Positions 46,201 through 57,306 of a stretch of DNA of 64,000 nt are shown in pieces. The DNA is from Symsagittifera roscoffensis (Eukaryota; Xenacoelomorpha; Acoela; Convolutidae). The notes under the pieces are model-generated. The model made no database searches. It had not been told where the DNA came from and saw only the letters and a program-made list of their open reading frames with translations. The position numbers and the translations under genes are program-made. Every line of letters starts with the position of its first letter. The stretch's first letter is position 1. The DNA is taken from assembly GCF_963678635.1 (NCBI RefSeq), contig NC_087066.1, positions 59,848,312 through 59,912,311 of the forward strand, written 5' to 3'.

Positions 46201-49000
46201 GCAACCACACTAACTTTGTATGAAGACATTTAGAATGTATCCCACTTTTGCTAAAACTTTGCTAAAAAGCCTAACTTTTTTAAAGTGCCACCAAAGTAGC
46301 AATTTTATTTGCCACTTAGATTGGAAAAAAAAGAAAGTTCGTAATAATACACTCCGCACACACTCACTTCGAACTAATGAAAATAAGGAACGTTTTGTAT
46401 ATCAAATTAAGCTCTGTGTTTGTTCTTCCGAAAGCTATAAACAGATAGCAGAAAAATAAGTTAAAACGAAATTTAAGCCAAAGATTTTTTTTTACTTAAA
46501 ACATTATATCCTCACATTGACTTCGAATTTAGAAACGTTTTATATATCAATATTCAGCTCTTTTTTTGTTCTTCCGAAATCTATAATTATATTGCAAAAA
46601 ATAAAGGATTAAACAAAATTTAAGCCAAACTTAGGAGCGAGCCTGAAGCCCGAAAAATATATATTTTTTTAATTATAAAATTCTATCATCGCATTCACTT
46701 CAAATTTAGAAACGTTCTTATATATCAAAATTGAGCTCTATTTTTTGTCTGTTGATAACAAAAAACAAATAATTGAAAACTAACAAGTTTTCTCATTTTT
46801 TTGACACAAAACTTGCGACAAGCGAAGATTTTTGAAAATTGGGATTTTTTTTTTCAAAATATCTCCACAACCACGCTAAGTTTAGGAGCTTCTTATGCAT
46901 CAAAACCTAGCCCTTTTGGAGCTCTAACGATTGCAAAAAACTGAGTTGTTTTTGATATAGAAGGCAGAATATTTTATGAAGCGATATTTCAGGTCAAATC
47001 AAGCCCTTCAAATTGACATTTTGAAAATTTTAATCCAGAAATATTGCTGTTAACGCACTCTTATAACAGAACTGAATTCGTGTCAATCAATTGTGGCTCT
47101 GAATTTGTGTCAATCAATTGTGCCGTTTTTTGGGTTAGGCAAACACAAATAATGCACACCCAAAGCGGTATGTCGATTTGATTGTTTGAGAAAAAAAATG
47201 ATTTTTTTTTTAGTTTTGATAGTTTTCATGCATTTAGTTATGATAATTTTCATGCATCAGGCATTGAGGACTGTAAAAGCTTCAATTTGAGATATGTAGC
47301 TAAAAACAGGGTGAGAAGTGCAAATCAAGTGTTTTTGAATTAGAAAAAAGGCAACATCACAACAAATACCTAAAATGAACAATTGAAGCCAACCTTAGGA
47401 GAGAGCCTGAAGCCCGAAAAAATTTTTTATTGAAAAAATTATTTCGACACATTCACTTCGGATTGAGAAACGTTTTATAGATCATATTATGCTCTGTTAA
47501 CGTAACTCTGATAGTTATCAACAGATTGCAAGAAATTTTCAAGTGAAAATTAAAAATGAAGCAAATCTTTGGAGCGAGCCGGAAGCCCGAAAAACATTTT
47601 TTTATATCAAAAAATGATGTCGTCACATTCACTTAGAAATTTGAATTGTTTTGTTTATAAAAACTAAACTCCTTTGATATTTCTCCGATAGCTATAAATA
47701 GATCTTTGGAGCGAGCCCGAAGCCTGAAAAAAGGTTTACTTATACTTAAAAAAATCATATCGTCACATCCATATCGCATTTAGGAGCGTATTGTTTATCA
47801 AAATTGTACTCTGTTAATTTTTGTTGATGGAAAAAAACGAGATTCGAAAATTAATAAGTTTTCACAATTCTATGACACAAAATTTTCGATAAGCAAGGAT
47901 TTTGAAATAACTGGGATTTTTTCTAATTCGTTTTTTTTTACAACCTCGCTGAGATTAGGAACGTATTCTACATCAAAATTTAGTCCTTGTAAATTTTTAA
48001 CGATTACAGAAGTTTGCAGAAAAGAATACTTTGTAAGTTTTGATATTCAGGGCAGAATATTTTTTGAAGCGTGTTTCAGGCCAAATGAAATCCCCAAAAC
48101 TGACCTTATGAGTTTTTTCAACTAGAAATTTTGCTGTTAGCGCCTTTGTATAACAGTACCGAATACGTGTCAACTAAGTGCGACATTTTTTTCTGGATAT
48201 TTTGACCCCTGAACGATTTTTGACTGTTTTTAAAATGACTGTTTTTAAAAAATTTGATTTTTTAACTTTAATAGTTTTCATGCATCGAATGATGTTTGGT
48301 AACTATAATTACGGGGAGAATAGTATAGTTTTGTCATAGGGTAAAACATTTCAACCGTAAAAATAGGAAATTCTGAAATCACTGGCTATAAACATTTAAA
48401 AAAAAACTTAAAAAATCGGGTTGTACCTCGCCCAATCAACCATTCTGCAACTCTAATCATCATCCTGCTAACGATCAATAAGGTTAGGAAAAGTTACTGC
48501 CTCTGTGCACCAGATTTGAATGAAAACAAGAAAATTAGGGCACAAATTGAAGGATTTCTCGATGAAAACTTTCGACACTAGAAAACTATATTAAAACTAA
48601 CACGCCGTATTGAGGACTGTAAACGCTTCAATTTGAAATCTGATGAAAAAATTAGCGTGTGAGGATCAAATCAAACTTTTTGAACTTATGAACAGGGCAG
48701 GAGCCCAAGAAAAGCCAAAAAAAAAACAATTGAAGCCAATCTTTGATGGGCCAGAAAACCGAAAAGAAAATTTTAAATTAAATTTGTTATATTTGGTTGC
48801 CCGCGCAGCGTGAAGGTTTGTGGTATATATCAGGATTGACTTACGGTATTGTTTTACAATTCCAAAAAATAAGATTTCCAGAAAAATAATCAGTTTTCAT
48901 AACTCCATAACGCAAAAACTGCGACGAGACACGAATTTGAAAAATTGTTTTTTTTTGTAAAGTTGATATTTCAAGTTGAAAAAACTATCTTTTAGGGCGA
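46200..49000. repeat. Divergent tandem repeat array with 1.05-kb super-period
   Basis: The core 'ggagcgagcctgaagcccga' recurs near 46,634, 47,398, 47,570, 47,706 and, very decayed, 48,741. The motif 'aacgttttatatatcaa' and variants recur near 46,391, 46,537, 46,710, 47,470 and 47,650. Longer blocks beginning 'aagttttctcat...gacacaaaac' recur near 46,785, 47,852 and 48,890, a period of about 1,050-1,070 bp. No conserved frame was found. Confidence 0.7.
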
Positions 49001-49414
49001 AAACACTTGTCATACAGTTTTCAAATAGGGAAACTTTATGGTAAGCACTTTTTTGAAAAAAAACCTTAAGTCAGTTTTTTTCCGTTACTTGCCTGTTCAA
49101 TTGTTCTAAAAAGCCGCAGAAAATGTATAGTTTTTATTTTGTTTTGTTTTTGAAAATGTATGAAAATTGTAAAACAAGCATTTTATCCATGAACTTGATG
49201 TATGGAACTGTATGATAAGATTTTTTTGTAAGGAAATGTATGAAAAGCGTCTTCGGTGTTTGGAGGTCAACCCGTGATTCACTCTTGTTTTTAATATTTT
49301 GGGCAAATTATTCTTATAAGACTGAAATCAATAAGTATCTTTCCTGTAAAAATCAAGTTTCTCTTCATTTTACTAGTTTTAGATGGTGGGATGAAACACT
49401 GAAAAAAATCAGAG

Positions 49415-49580
49415 TGTAATCTGTATATAAAACGCATTTAGTCTGTATTAAGACTGCTTACAATCTGTATATAATGTAGACATGATCTGTATACACTCTG
49501 TAAAAAATCTGCATACAATCTGTATATACGATGTAGATAGTCTGCAAAAATCTGTATAAACCGCTATGTAACCTAATAAA
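49415..49580. repeat. 'atctgtatata' short repeats
   Basis: At least seven copies of 'a(a)tctg(t/c)ata(t/c)a' in 165 bp, irregularly spaced. Confidence 0.65.
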
Positions 49581-49734
49581 AATGTATAAAACTATTTAGT
49601 TGGTATAAAATCTATAAATAGTATGAACAAAAAGTGTTCAGAAAAATGCAAATAATTTTTTGTTTGTTTGTGAAAACTTTTCCGCCAACAAAATTGAACC
49701 ATATGAGGCCATTTGAAAAATAGTGGAAAATTTT

Positions 49735-49905
49735 GTTTTCGGGTGTGTTTTAGTTTTTTTGCTTTTTGTTTTCCACGCAAAATCAGGTACCACAAACAAT
49801 CATTGGACTGGTTCGAGTGATAAAACATATTAAAGCCATTGCAGTCGTAATTCGAACCACATTAAAGAATTTCCAGAAAAAATTCCCAGTGTCGAGAAAA
49901 ACCGG
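49735..49905. repeat. Dispersed repeat copy (3.1-kb type)
   Basis: Reads 'cgggtgtgttttagtttttt', then 'caggtaccacaaacaatcat', then ends in 'cccagtgtcgagaaaaaccg', exactly the order found at 3,055-3,225. It lies 46 kb from that copy in the same orientation. Confidence 0.75.
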
Positions 49906-50088
49906 TCCTTCTTTAACTATTGATTCAAATGACTCAGTTGCAAAACGACGCAAATAATTGAAATCGATTTAATTGTTTAAAAATATTTCTTAGTGTTTAG
50001 AAAAATTTTCACACCATTGTTTTTTTTGCTTGCAATTTTTGTTGCATTTTTGTTTTACCAACGCGGGATAACTTAAAGCGCTAGTCAT

Positions 50089-50364
50089 CAGGCGCGGACC
50101 TAGAATTTTCTTGAGGAGGGCGGATTTTCAAAAATCTTTGAAGTTTTGTCGACCTTTTTGTAGGTCGACCAAATTGATTTTCTGAGCTCTCTCAAATCCC
50201 AAATCACTATAAAGACCCTAGATTGACCAAATTTTAGGCGCCTTTAGAAAAGTTTCAAGGCCAGTCATCCAGTAAGTATTTCGTTATAGTACAAAGGGGG
50301 ACTCTTTGGGTCTGTAGGGGGTCAAATCCCTGAAGAAAGAGTGTCCCCCTCAAATCCGCTACTG
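50089..50364. mobile_element. 276-bp hAT-type MITE
   Basis: Starts 'caggcgcggacc' and ends 'aaatccgctactg', ends of the CAG...CTG kind common in hAT elements. It is flanked by the exact 8-bp repeat 'ctagtcat' (50,081-50,088 and 50,365-50,372). Just inside the ends are G-rich 'gaggagggcgg' and C-rich 'tgtccccctc', again complementary. No coding capacity. Confidence 0.9.
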
Positions 50365-50880
50365 CTAGTCATCAAGGTGATATAAATGCTAAGAAAAAAC
50401 TGGACATCGAAACATACGCTTCGTTGTTCAATCTTTTCTTTTTTATTAGTTTTTTCCTCTGTGCCAAATGTTCTAAGATGTTAACAAAAACCACAAGGAA
50501 AGCAAAACTACCAAAAACCAAAAAAAAAAATCAAATTGTTTTTTTAATTTTATTCGTTCCTCAAAGCACAGTATCTTTCTATCCGGTACCGCTGTTTGAA
50601 CGATCAAACTATTGCTTCTACAAACTGATGCCCTTTTTATTTGGCACTTTCTGCATTTTCTGGATTTTATTTATGAACGGACACTTTTTTGTATTTCAGC
50701 TCTTTTCCAGAATAACAAAATATTTTTTAAAACTTTCAAGACTAATTATTACCGTTAGTTTTTAAAGGTTTGCTTGACAAACTTCCTAACTATCGCGACT
50801 CAATTCTAAAATTCCATTGCGTTTCAGATCCATTAAAAAGTATTTTGCAGCCCATTTCAAGGCAGCCTATTTTCAATCAA

Positions 50881-53800
50881 AGTAGTTTGCTTGGAGACCA
50901 TCTAGCTTTATCGCAAAATAGCAATGAATCTGGCTCTTTTAAGAGACTTGATGAGAATTTCATCAGTTTGTTATCAATCGCGCACTGAAGTTTCTTCTAA
51001 AGCGTATACTTGTCCTTAAAATTATCCGCCGTTTTCTTGTTCTACATGAAGTAGTAGCATTAAAAAAAACAAAAGTTAGATAACCCGTACCAAATCTTCT
51101 TTGATAAATATCGATTATAATGATGATTATATTTGAACAAAAGTTTGTCCCAATAACAAGTGTGTTAAAGGCCGAACAAAACGGCCAACTTTCTTCATGT
51201 AAGAAAGAAAATGTTTATTGGCATGCATCATTCAGTTTCAACCGAAGCTTATTAGGTACCTATTTTGCAATGTTAAATTTTGCATCTTGATCAAAAGCAT
51301 TTCTCTACTCCTTGTTGTTGAATTTCGTAAAAAACGGTCTCGGAGTAAATCGTCATTTCTTAGCAGGTATCTGGCTCATTACAATTCAATAACTCTATTA
51401 TTTGTATAATTTGCTGCATTTGTTCCATCCTGTAGTTGTGAAGCAATTATTTAGAATATCAGCACTGAAGTTTCTTAGGCAAGTATTAACCAGTTTAGTT
51501 TTTCGGAATTTGTTTAGATTACCGTTAATCATGCAAATTTAGAATAACGGTAATCTAAACAAATCTAAAAACTAACCGGATTTGCAGTCATTAAAATCAT
51601 GGACATGGATTATGGACACATTATGGACTTTGCAGTCATTAAAATCAAACCAATAAAAAAGCTATATTTTATATTATAAATTATTCAAACCACGTTAAAT
51701 TTCAATAAAAAAGATTATTTTTGGCTTATGAAGTCCAATATGTTCAAACACGAACACCCCTACCCAACCCCACACCCCACACGCTTTTTCAACACACACA
51801 CACACGCACACACACAAACACCCAGTCCCGGTCCCCCTACTATAACCCCTCCCCTCAAGTAAGTTATATATGTTGGAGCCAAAGCGCCCGAGGATGCAGA
51901 CCCCCGTGTATTAGGATAGGCTAGTGTATTAGGATAGTATCCGGTAAGCGCCCTATGTAATGAGATGGGATTTAAGTTTCCAATGTAATAAGATAGACTA
52001 TAGATTTCAGATGGTTCTAGAGTTTCATATGGTAAGATGGTAAGTTTAGAAAAAAAACTTTGGTTTTCAGAAAACTTTTTGCGCCCGATTTAGGCAATAC
52101 AACAAGGTTTTGATTCTAAACTTTTTCTGATTCAAAAACAATAAATTGTTAACCCAAGCAAAGCGTTTAGGGAAATTGTTTAAAAAACTTCACTTACAGA
52201 GAAATTGCTTTAATTATCAGCATCGTATACAAGTATACTACATAATCTCTTACAAATTTAGTGGTTTAATCTGTATTCCATTACATTCAACTTGCCCTTT
52301 TGGGTAAAAAATGCTCAGTATTCTTTTTGTTTGTTCATAAGTTGCTCCTTCAAAAGTCGATGTTTTTTGAAATGGTCAAGAAATTGGAGATTTTTCCTTT
52401 TAGCTCATCTGGAACAAAAAAACATATTAACATCGCCAAACATAGCTTGATTTCTGATTTTTGGCACGAGTGAGATGGAGGAAAGAGGTCTTTTGAAGAA
52501 CAAATGCGTTGTAATGTGTTTTTTTTTCACGTTTACGGTGTATTTAAACTGATCCCACCAAGTCAACTACCTCAATTCGTTTATCGAGTGTCCTTTTTTC
52601 GAATCTCATCTTTTTTAAGCTCGTTTACTATCATCAATAATAAAGCTAGATTTAGCTTGTTGACGAGGACAGAAAAAAAACAACATGCCATTGCTTCGAA
52701 AACCGTTTTACTTTAATTGCAATACCCATCAACACTGAAGCAATACCTTCATCCTCGATACATTCCTCTTCGTACTCTCTGGCTTCGTTTTTATTAAAAC
52801 TTACTATTTCATTAAAGATGCTGAAATTCGCGTGTAGCCGTTTTTGATGGTAGTTTCAACTTCCAGAAACTCTGATTGCATCACCGCTTTGTTCTCTTCA
52901 GCCAACATTTCCAACTTTACAGCAAACTCAATAATGAGGGATTGTGGATCTTGATCACACAAAATTATGGGTTTGTCAAGCAAAATGAAAAAAACTGACA
53001 CTAATTGGGGTTCATGATTCCCGATCCAGGTTTTGTTTCTGTAGAATGAACTCTCCACTCGGCACGCAAGCTGATCTAAAGTCAAACTTGCTGACACTTC
53101 TGATCAAATTTTTTTTCTTTGGAATACTGAATAAGGAACACATCCAGCTTTTCAAATACCATCTTAGGTAGTTTTAAAATTTTTAGGATAAATTTTTTTT
53201 GACTCGATCAATTCAGTGTGAAAGATGCTTGTTGAAGTAGTCCTTTTTGAATAAATAGTCGATGTTTTTGTAGTGAATGTTGTGGTTGTTGTATCTTACA
53301 AGCTCCACTGTGTTTTCATTTTTACCTATAATTTATGAGCTATTTATTCCAATATAAACCCATCTTTATCGTCAATCTAGTTAAGAAGATGTTTTTAATT
53401 TTTTCTTCAAATACATCTTCAGCTATCGGTAAATTATCTTTCGAAACTCCACGAAAAAGTTGTGGTTCACAATGCGGTTTTTCCAAAAATTCACTGAAGA
53501 ACTTGGAGGTTGATATTACAAGATTAGTTGTTTCATGCAAATCAACTGCAAAGGCTCGAAATAAACACAAATGGACATTGTATGTTTGTTTTTTGTGTTC
53601 ATCAAAAAAAACATCAAAGTTGATGGTTTTCAGAAGCTATTAGAATAATCGAATCTGGACATCCCATAAGTACGTTTTTGAGCAGTGCCGCAATTTTTTT
53701 TTACAATAGTTATCAAATTCAATTGCCAGTTTGTATTTTGTCTCTCTTGTGTACAAACTTCCTTGATGTCTTGATTGACGACCTTGTCAAAAATCTGCAT

Positions 53801-54189
53801 AGATTTACCAAAGAGTGTGTTATTCTCATGAGCATAGAAATAGCGATTTTTGCCGATTTCTATATTCTATATCACGAATCCCAAGCCAATGAAGATTTTT
53901 GTTGCGCACTCCAGTTTTTAGAAGTCTTGATCCAAATTTCCTCTAACTAGATAAGGTGCTAGTTTGAAAAATGAAAACTGAATCTCTTAGGAAGTCCATT
54001 TTTGATCTCCGTATCTGCCAAGAAGTGCAGACAGGCAGGCAACTAATCTCTTTGCTGATCAGTATCCTCCTCACTTTCCATGTTGTTATTCAAATCAGCA
54101 TCAGAGTCACTCGTTTTTCTCGCTTTCAACCGTGATCTTTCTAACAATTTTGTTGACGTGAGTAATAGCTTGGAATTTTTTAGTCGAAG
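50881..54189 (-). pseudogene. Array unit 1: unrecognised multi-segment gene, broken
   Basis: The minus strand, read from 54,180 down, starts 'LERSRLKARKTSDSDADL', then an acidic stretch 'MESEEDTDQQRD' and a TAG at 54,043-54,045. The segment 'LECATKIFIGLGFVI' precedes another stop, then 'YFYAHENNTLFGKSMQIFDK'. Segment B (about 53,635-53,340) is open: 'DEHKKQTYNVHLCLFRAF', 'AVDLHETTNLVISTSKFF', ending 'IKMGLYWNK'. Segment C (53,097-52,804 onward) holds 'TWIGNHEPQLVSVFF' and 'EYEEECIEDEGIASVL'. An unrelated repeat (51,720-52,090) interrupts the unit. The family is unknown to me. The product would be a soluble, helix-rich, charged protein with no obvious signal peptide or membrane segment. Whether segments are true exons is inferred. 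Confidence 0.6.
51720..52090. repeat. Insertion in array unit 1 with CA microsatellite
   Basis: A C-rich stretch with an (AC)n run (51,795-51,820) is followed by 'gtgtattaggatag' repeats, 'gtatccggtaagcgccctat' and 'ttccaatgtaataagatag'. The part 51,900-52,090 recurs at 61,495-61,690 in the same orientation, including 'agatggtaag' words and 'gcgcccgat'. It is probably a mobile repeat of unknown type. Confidence 0.65.
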
Positions 54190-57100
54190 TAGCTTGTTTA
54201 TAGACCATATCGCCAAATAGCAATGAGTCTGGCTAGTCTAAAAGACTTGAAAAGAATTTCAACATTTGATAAGAATTTCAACCTGATTATCAACCTTACT
54301 TGATAAAACCTTCAAGCTGTTATCAATTGCGCACTGAATTTTCTGTCAAAGGTTGCAGTTGTCTTGTTAATTGTTGGCAGTTTCTTGCTCTACATGGGGT
54401 AGTTCTTTTAAAAAAAGCACCAGTTTAGGTTACCAGTACCAAAAATCTGCAAAGACAAACATCAATTATAATGAATTTTCCTTGACCAAAAATTTTGTCT
54501 AGACAACCATTTATCGTGGCAAGTCCAAACATAATAGAGTTTTTAAAGTGATTGTTTTTGATAGTTTTCCTGGGGAGAAAAATGATCAGTTATAATCTAT
54601 CATTTTCCTTTCCAATTTATTAATATTTTTTACAAAATCTAACCATTCTCTATACATTTGGACGGCGCTCGAGGCATTCTCGGTTTTGCCTTGATGCGAA
54701 TTGTCATGTTCAATTTTGATTTCTTCTGTAGCAGCAAAAAAAATAGTTTTTCGAAAAGCTTGAAAGTGTTTCCGGCAAAACAATAACAAACAAAAAATGA
54801 AAGCTATTGACGAACAGTGATTTGATTTTATCCTCTCCTAAACTCCTTCAACGTTATCGAGTTTAAGGCCAAACAAAACGATCAATTGTCTTCATGTTAG
54901 TAAGCAACCTTTTTGGTATATATCAATCAGTTTCTCCCGAAGTTTATTGGGAGCCTACTTTGCAATGTTAAAGGCATCTTAAAATAAGTTAGATCAATGT
55001 GTTTCCTTAATCCTTGTTGCTGATTTCAGTAAAAATCGGTCTCGCACTGAATCTTTATTGCTTCGGTTACCTGGTTTTTTACCATTCAATAACACCCTTG
55101 AACTGATATTTTGCTTATCATGTATTATCTTCAGCATGTAAGGATCTATAGTAGTATAGTTTTAGGAACTATTTCCTAGCACATTAACTGTTTCGTCTAG
55201 CAAATCAGATAAAGGATTTTCATCACAGCCTCAGCATCAACAACAGAATGAACGACACTTTTCAAAATTTCTGTGCACTGCAATCCAAAGTCAAATAGAA
55301 GTTGAAGAGTGGTTTAATTGGTGTACCGTTGGTTAAATTGAAACTGGATATAAAAAAGTGTTGCGGTTAATTTAACAATTCTTTTTTTCCACAAATGACT
55401 TCATAACTTCCCAATATCTTTTCTGGTAACATTGATGTTTTTGAAAGTAGGCTGGGAATTGGAACTTTTTGCTTTCAGCTCTTCTGCAACAATAAGATCT
55501 CATTGCCTATAGCCAAACATAATTTCATCTTTTATGTTTTGCAATAATGAATTAGAAGAAAGCGTTCATTTGAAGGGGAAATGATTTCGAAGGTATTTGT
55601 TTTACCTCTAAGCTGTTATTAAACTCATCCGTTCAACTGATTTACCTCATTTCGTTTATCGCGTATATTTTTTCTCGAATCTCTTCTCTTCTAAGCCCGT
55701 TCGCTATCATCAAAGTTAAGGCTAGATTTAGCTTGTTCGGGAGGACAGAAAAAGAAATAACTTGCCATCGGTTCGAAAACAGTTTTACAAAAATTGAAAT
55801 ACACATCAACACTGAAGCAATCATTTCATCCTCGATACATTCTTCTTCGTACTCTCTGGCTTCAATTTTATGGAAACTGACTCTTTCATTAAAGATGCTG
55901 AAGGGCGCGTGTAGCCGCTTTTGATGGTAGTTTCAACTTCTAGAAACTCTGATGCATCTCCGCTTCGTTGTCTTCAGCCAACAATTCCAACTTTACAACA
56001 AACTCAATAATGAGGGATTGTGGGTCTTGGTCACACAAAAAATGTGTTTGTCAAGCAAAATGGATGAAACCGACACTAATTGGGGTTCATGATTCCCGAT
56101 CCAGGTTTTTTTAGGTTTTTGTTTCTGTAGATTGTAATTCTTCACTCGGTACGCAAGCTGATCTAAAGTCAAAATTGGTGACTCTTTTCATCAAAATTTT
56201 TTCTTCGGAATACTGAATAATGAACATATTTAGCTTTTCAGATGCCATCTTAGATAGAGTGTAAAAATTCTTAGGATAAATCTTTTCACTCAATCAATTC
56301 AGTGTGAAAGATGCTTGTTGATGTTGTCCCTTTTTTGGCAGATTGCGAAGCGAAATCATTTGAGGAAAATGTCAATGTTTTTTGTTGTGACTATTGTGGT
56401 TCTTGCATCATAAAAGTTTCACTGTGTTTTCGTGTTTACCTATAGTTTTTGAGCTATTTATTCCACTATAAACCCATTTTCATTGTCGATCTAGTTAAAA
56501 AAATGTTTTCATTTACATCCTCAACTACATTTTCAACTATCGATAAATATCCATTGAAACTCCAAAAATCAAGTTTTAGTTCACAATGTGGTTTTTCCAG
56601 AAATTCATTGAAAACCTCGGAGGTGGATGTTTCAAGATTAGTTGTTTCATGCAAATCAACTGCAAGTGCTCGAAATAAACACAAATTGACCTTGTATGTT
56701 TGTTTCTTGTGTTCATCCGAAAAAATCAGCTAAGTTGATGGTTTTCAGAAGCTTTTGGAATCACCGAATCTAGACATCCCATAGATACGTTTTTGAGCAG
56801 TGCCGTAAAAACGTTTACATTAGTGATCAACTTCAATTGCCAATTTGTATTTTGTATCCTCTCTTGTGTACAAACTTCCTTGATGTCTTGATTGATGACC
56901 TTGTCAAAAAGCTGCATAGATTTAATAAAGAGTGTATTATTCTCGTGAGCATAGAAAAAGAGGTATTCACCGATTTTTATATTATACATCACGAATCCCA
57001 AGGCAATGTAGATTTTTGTTGCGCACTCCAGTTTTTTGCAGTCTTGACCCAATTTTCGTTTATCTAGATAAGAATATAGTTTGAAAAAATGAAACTTGAA

Positions 57101-57306
57101 TCTCCTAGGAAATTCATTTTTGATCTCCGTATCTGCCAAGAACTGCAGACAGGAAGTCAACTAATCTCTTTGCTGATCAGTATCCTCCTCACTTTCCATG
57201 ATTTTATTCAAATCAGCATCAGAGTCACTCTTTTTTCTGGCTTTCAACCGTGATCTTTCTAGCGATTTTGTTGACGTGAGTAATAGCTTGGAATTTTTCA
57301 GCCGAA
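54190..57306 (-). pseudogene. Array unit 2: same family, best-preserved segment A
   Basis: Segment A is open from 57,160 to 56,726: 'DCKKLECATKIYIALGF', 'YAHENNTLFIKSMQLFD', 'NQDIKEVCTQERIQNTNW'. Just upstream it has the same in-frame TAG as unit 1 (57,161-57,163). Segment B is at 56,715-56,466 ('LCLFRALAVDLHETTN'). Segment C begins 'KIYPKNFYTLSKM' (56,280) and continues with 'TWIGNHEPQLVSV' and 'EARDEYEEEC'-like sequence to 'EEIREKIYAINEM' (55,645). Segment D (about 55,560-55,190) contains 'LQLLFDFGLQCTEILKSV'. Segment E is 54,789-54,586 ('EWLDFVKNINKLERKM'). Several shifts separate the segments. Offset to unit 1 is about 3,118 bp. Confidence 0.62.

Noticed and set aside
50424-50765. 113-codon plus-strand frame rich in Phe, Leu and Ile
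   Set aside because: Hydrophobic composition is what T-rich DNA gives by chance; there is no motif, no support from a second copy and no splice context.
53335-53643. 102-codon plus-strand frame opposite array segment B
   Set aside because: The minus-strand frame is retained in the diverged unit 3, while the plus frame there is not; the plus frame is taken as a shadow.
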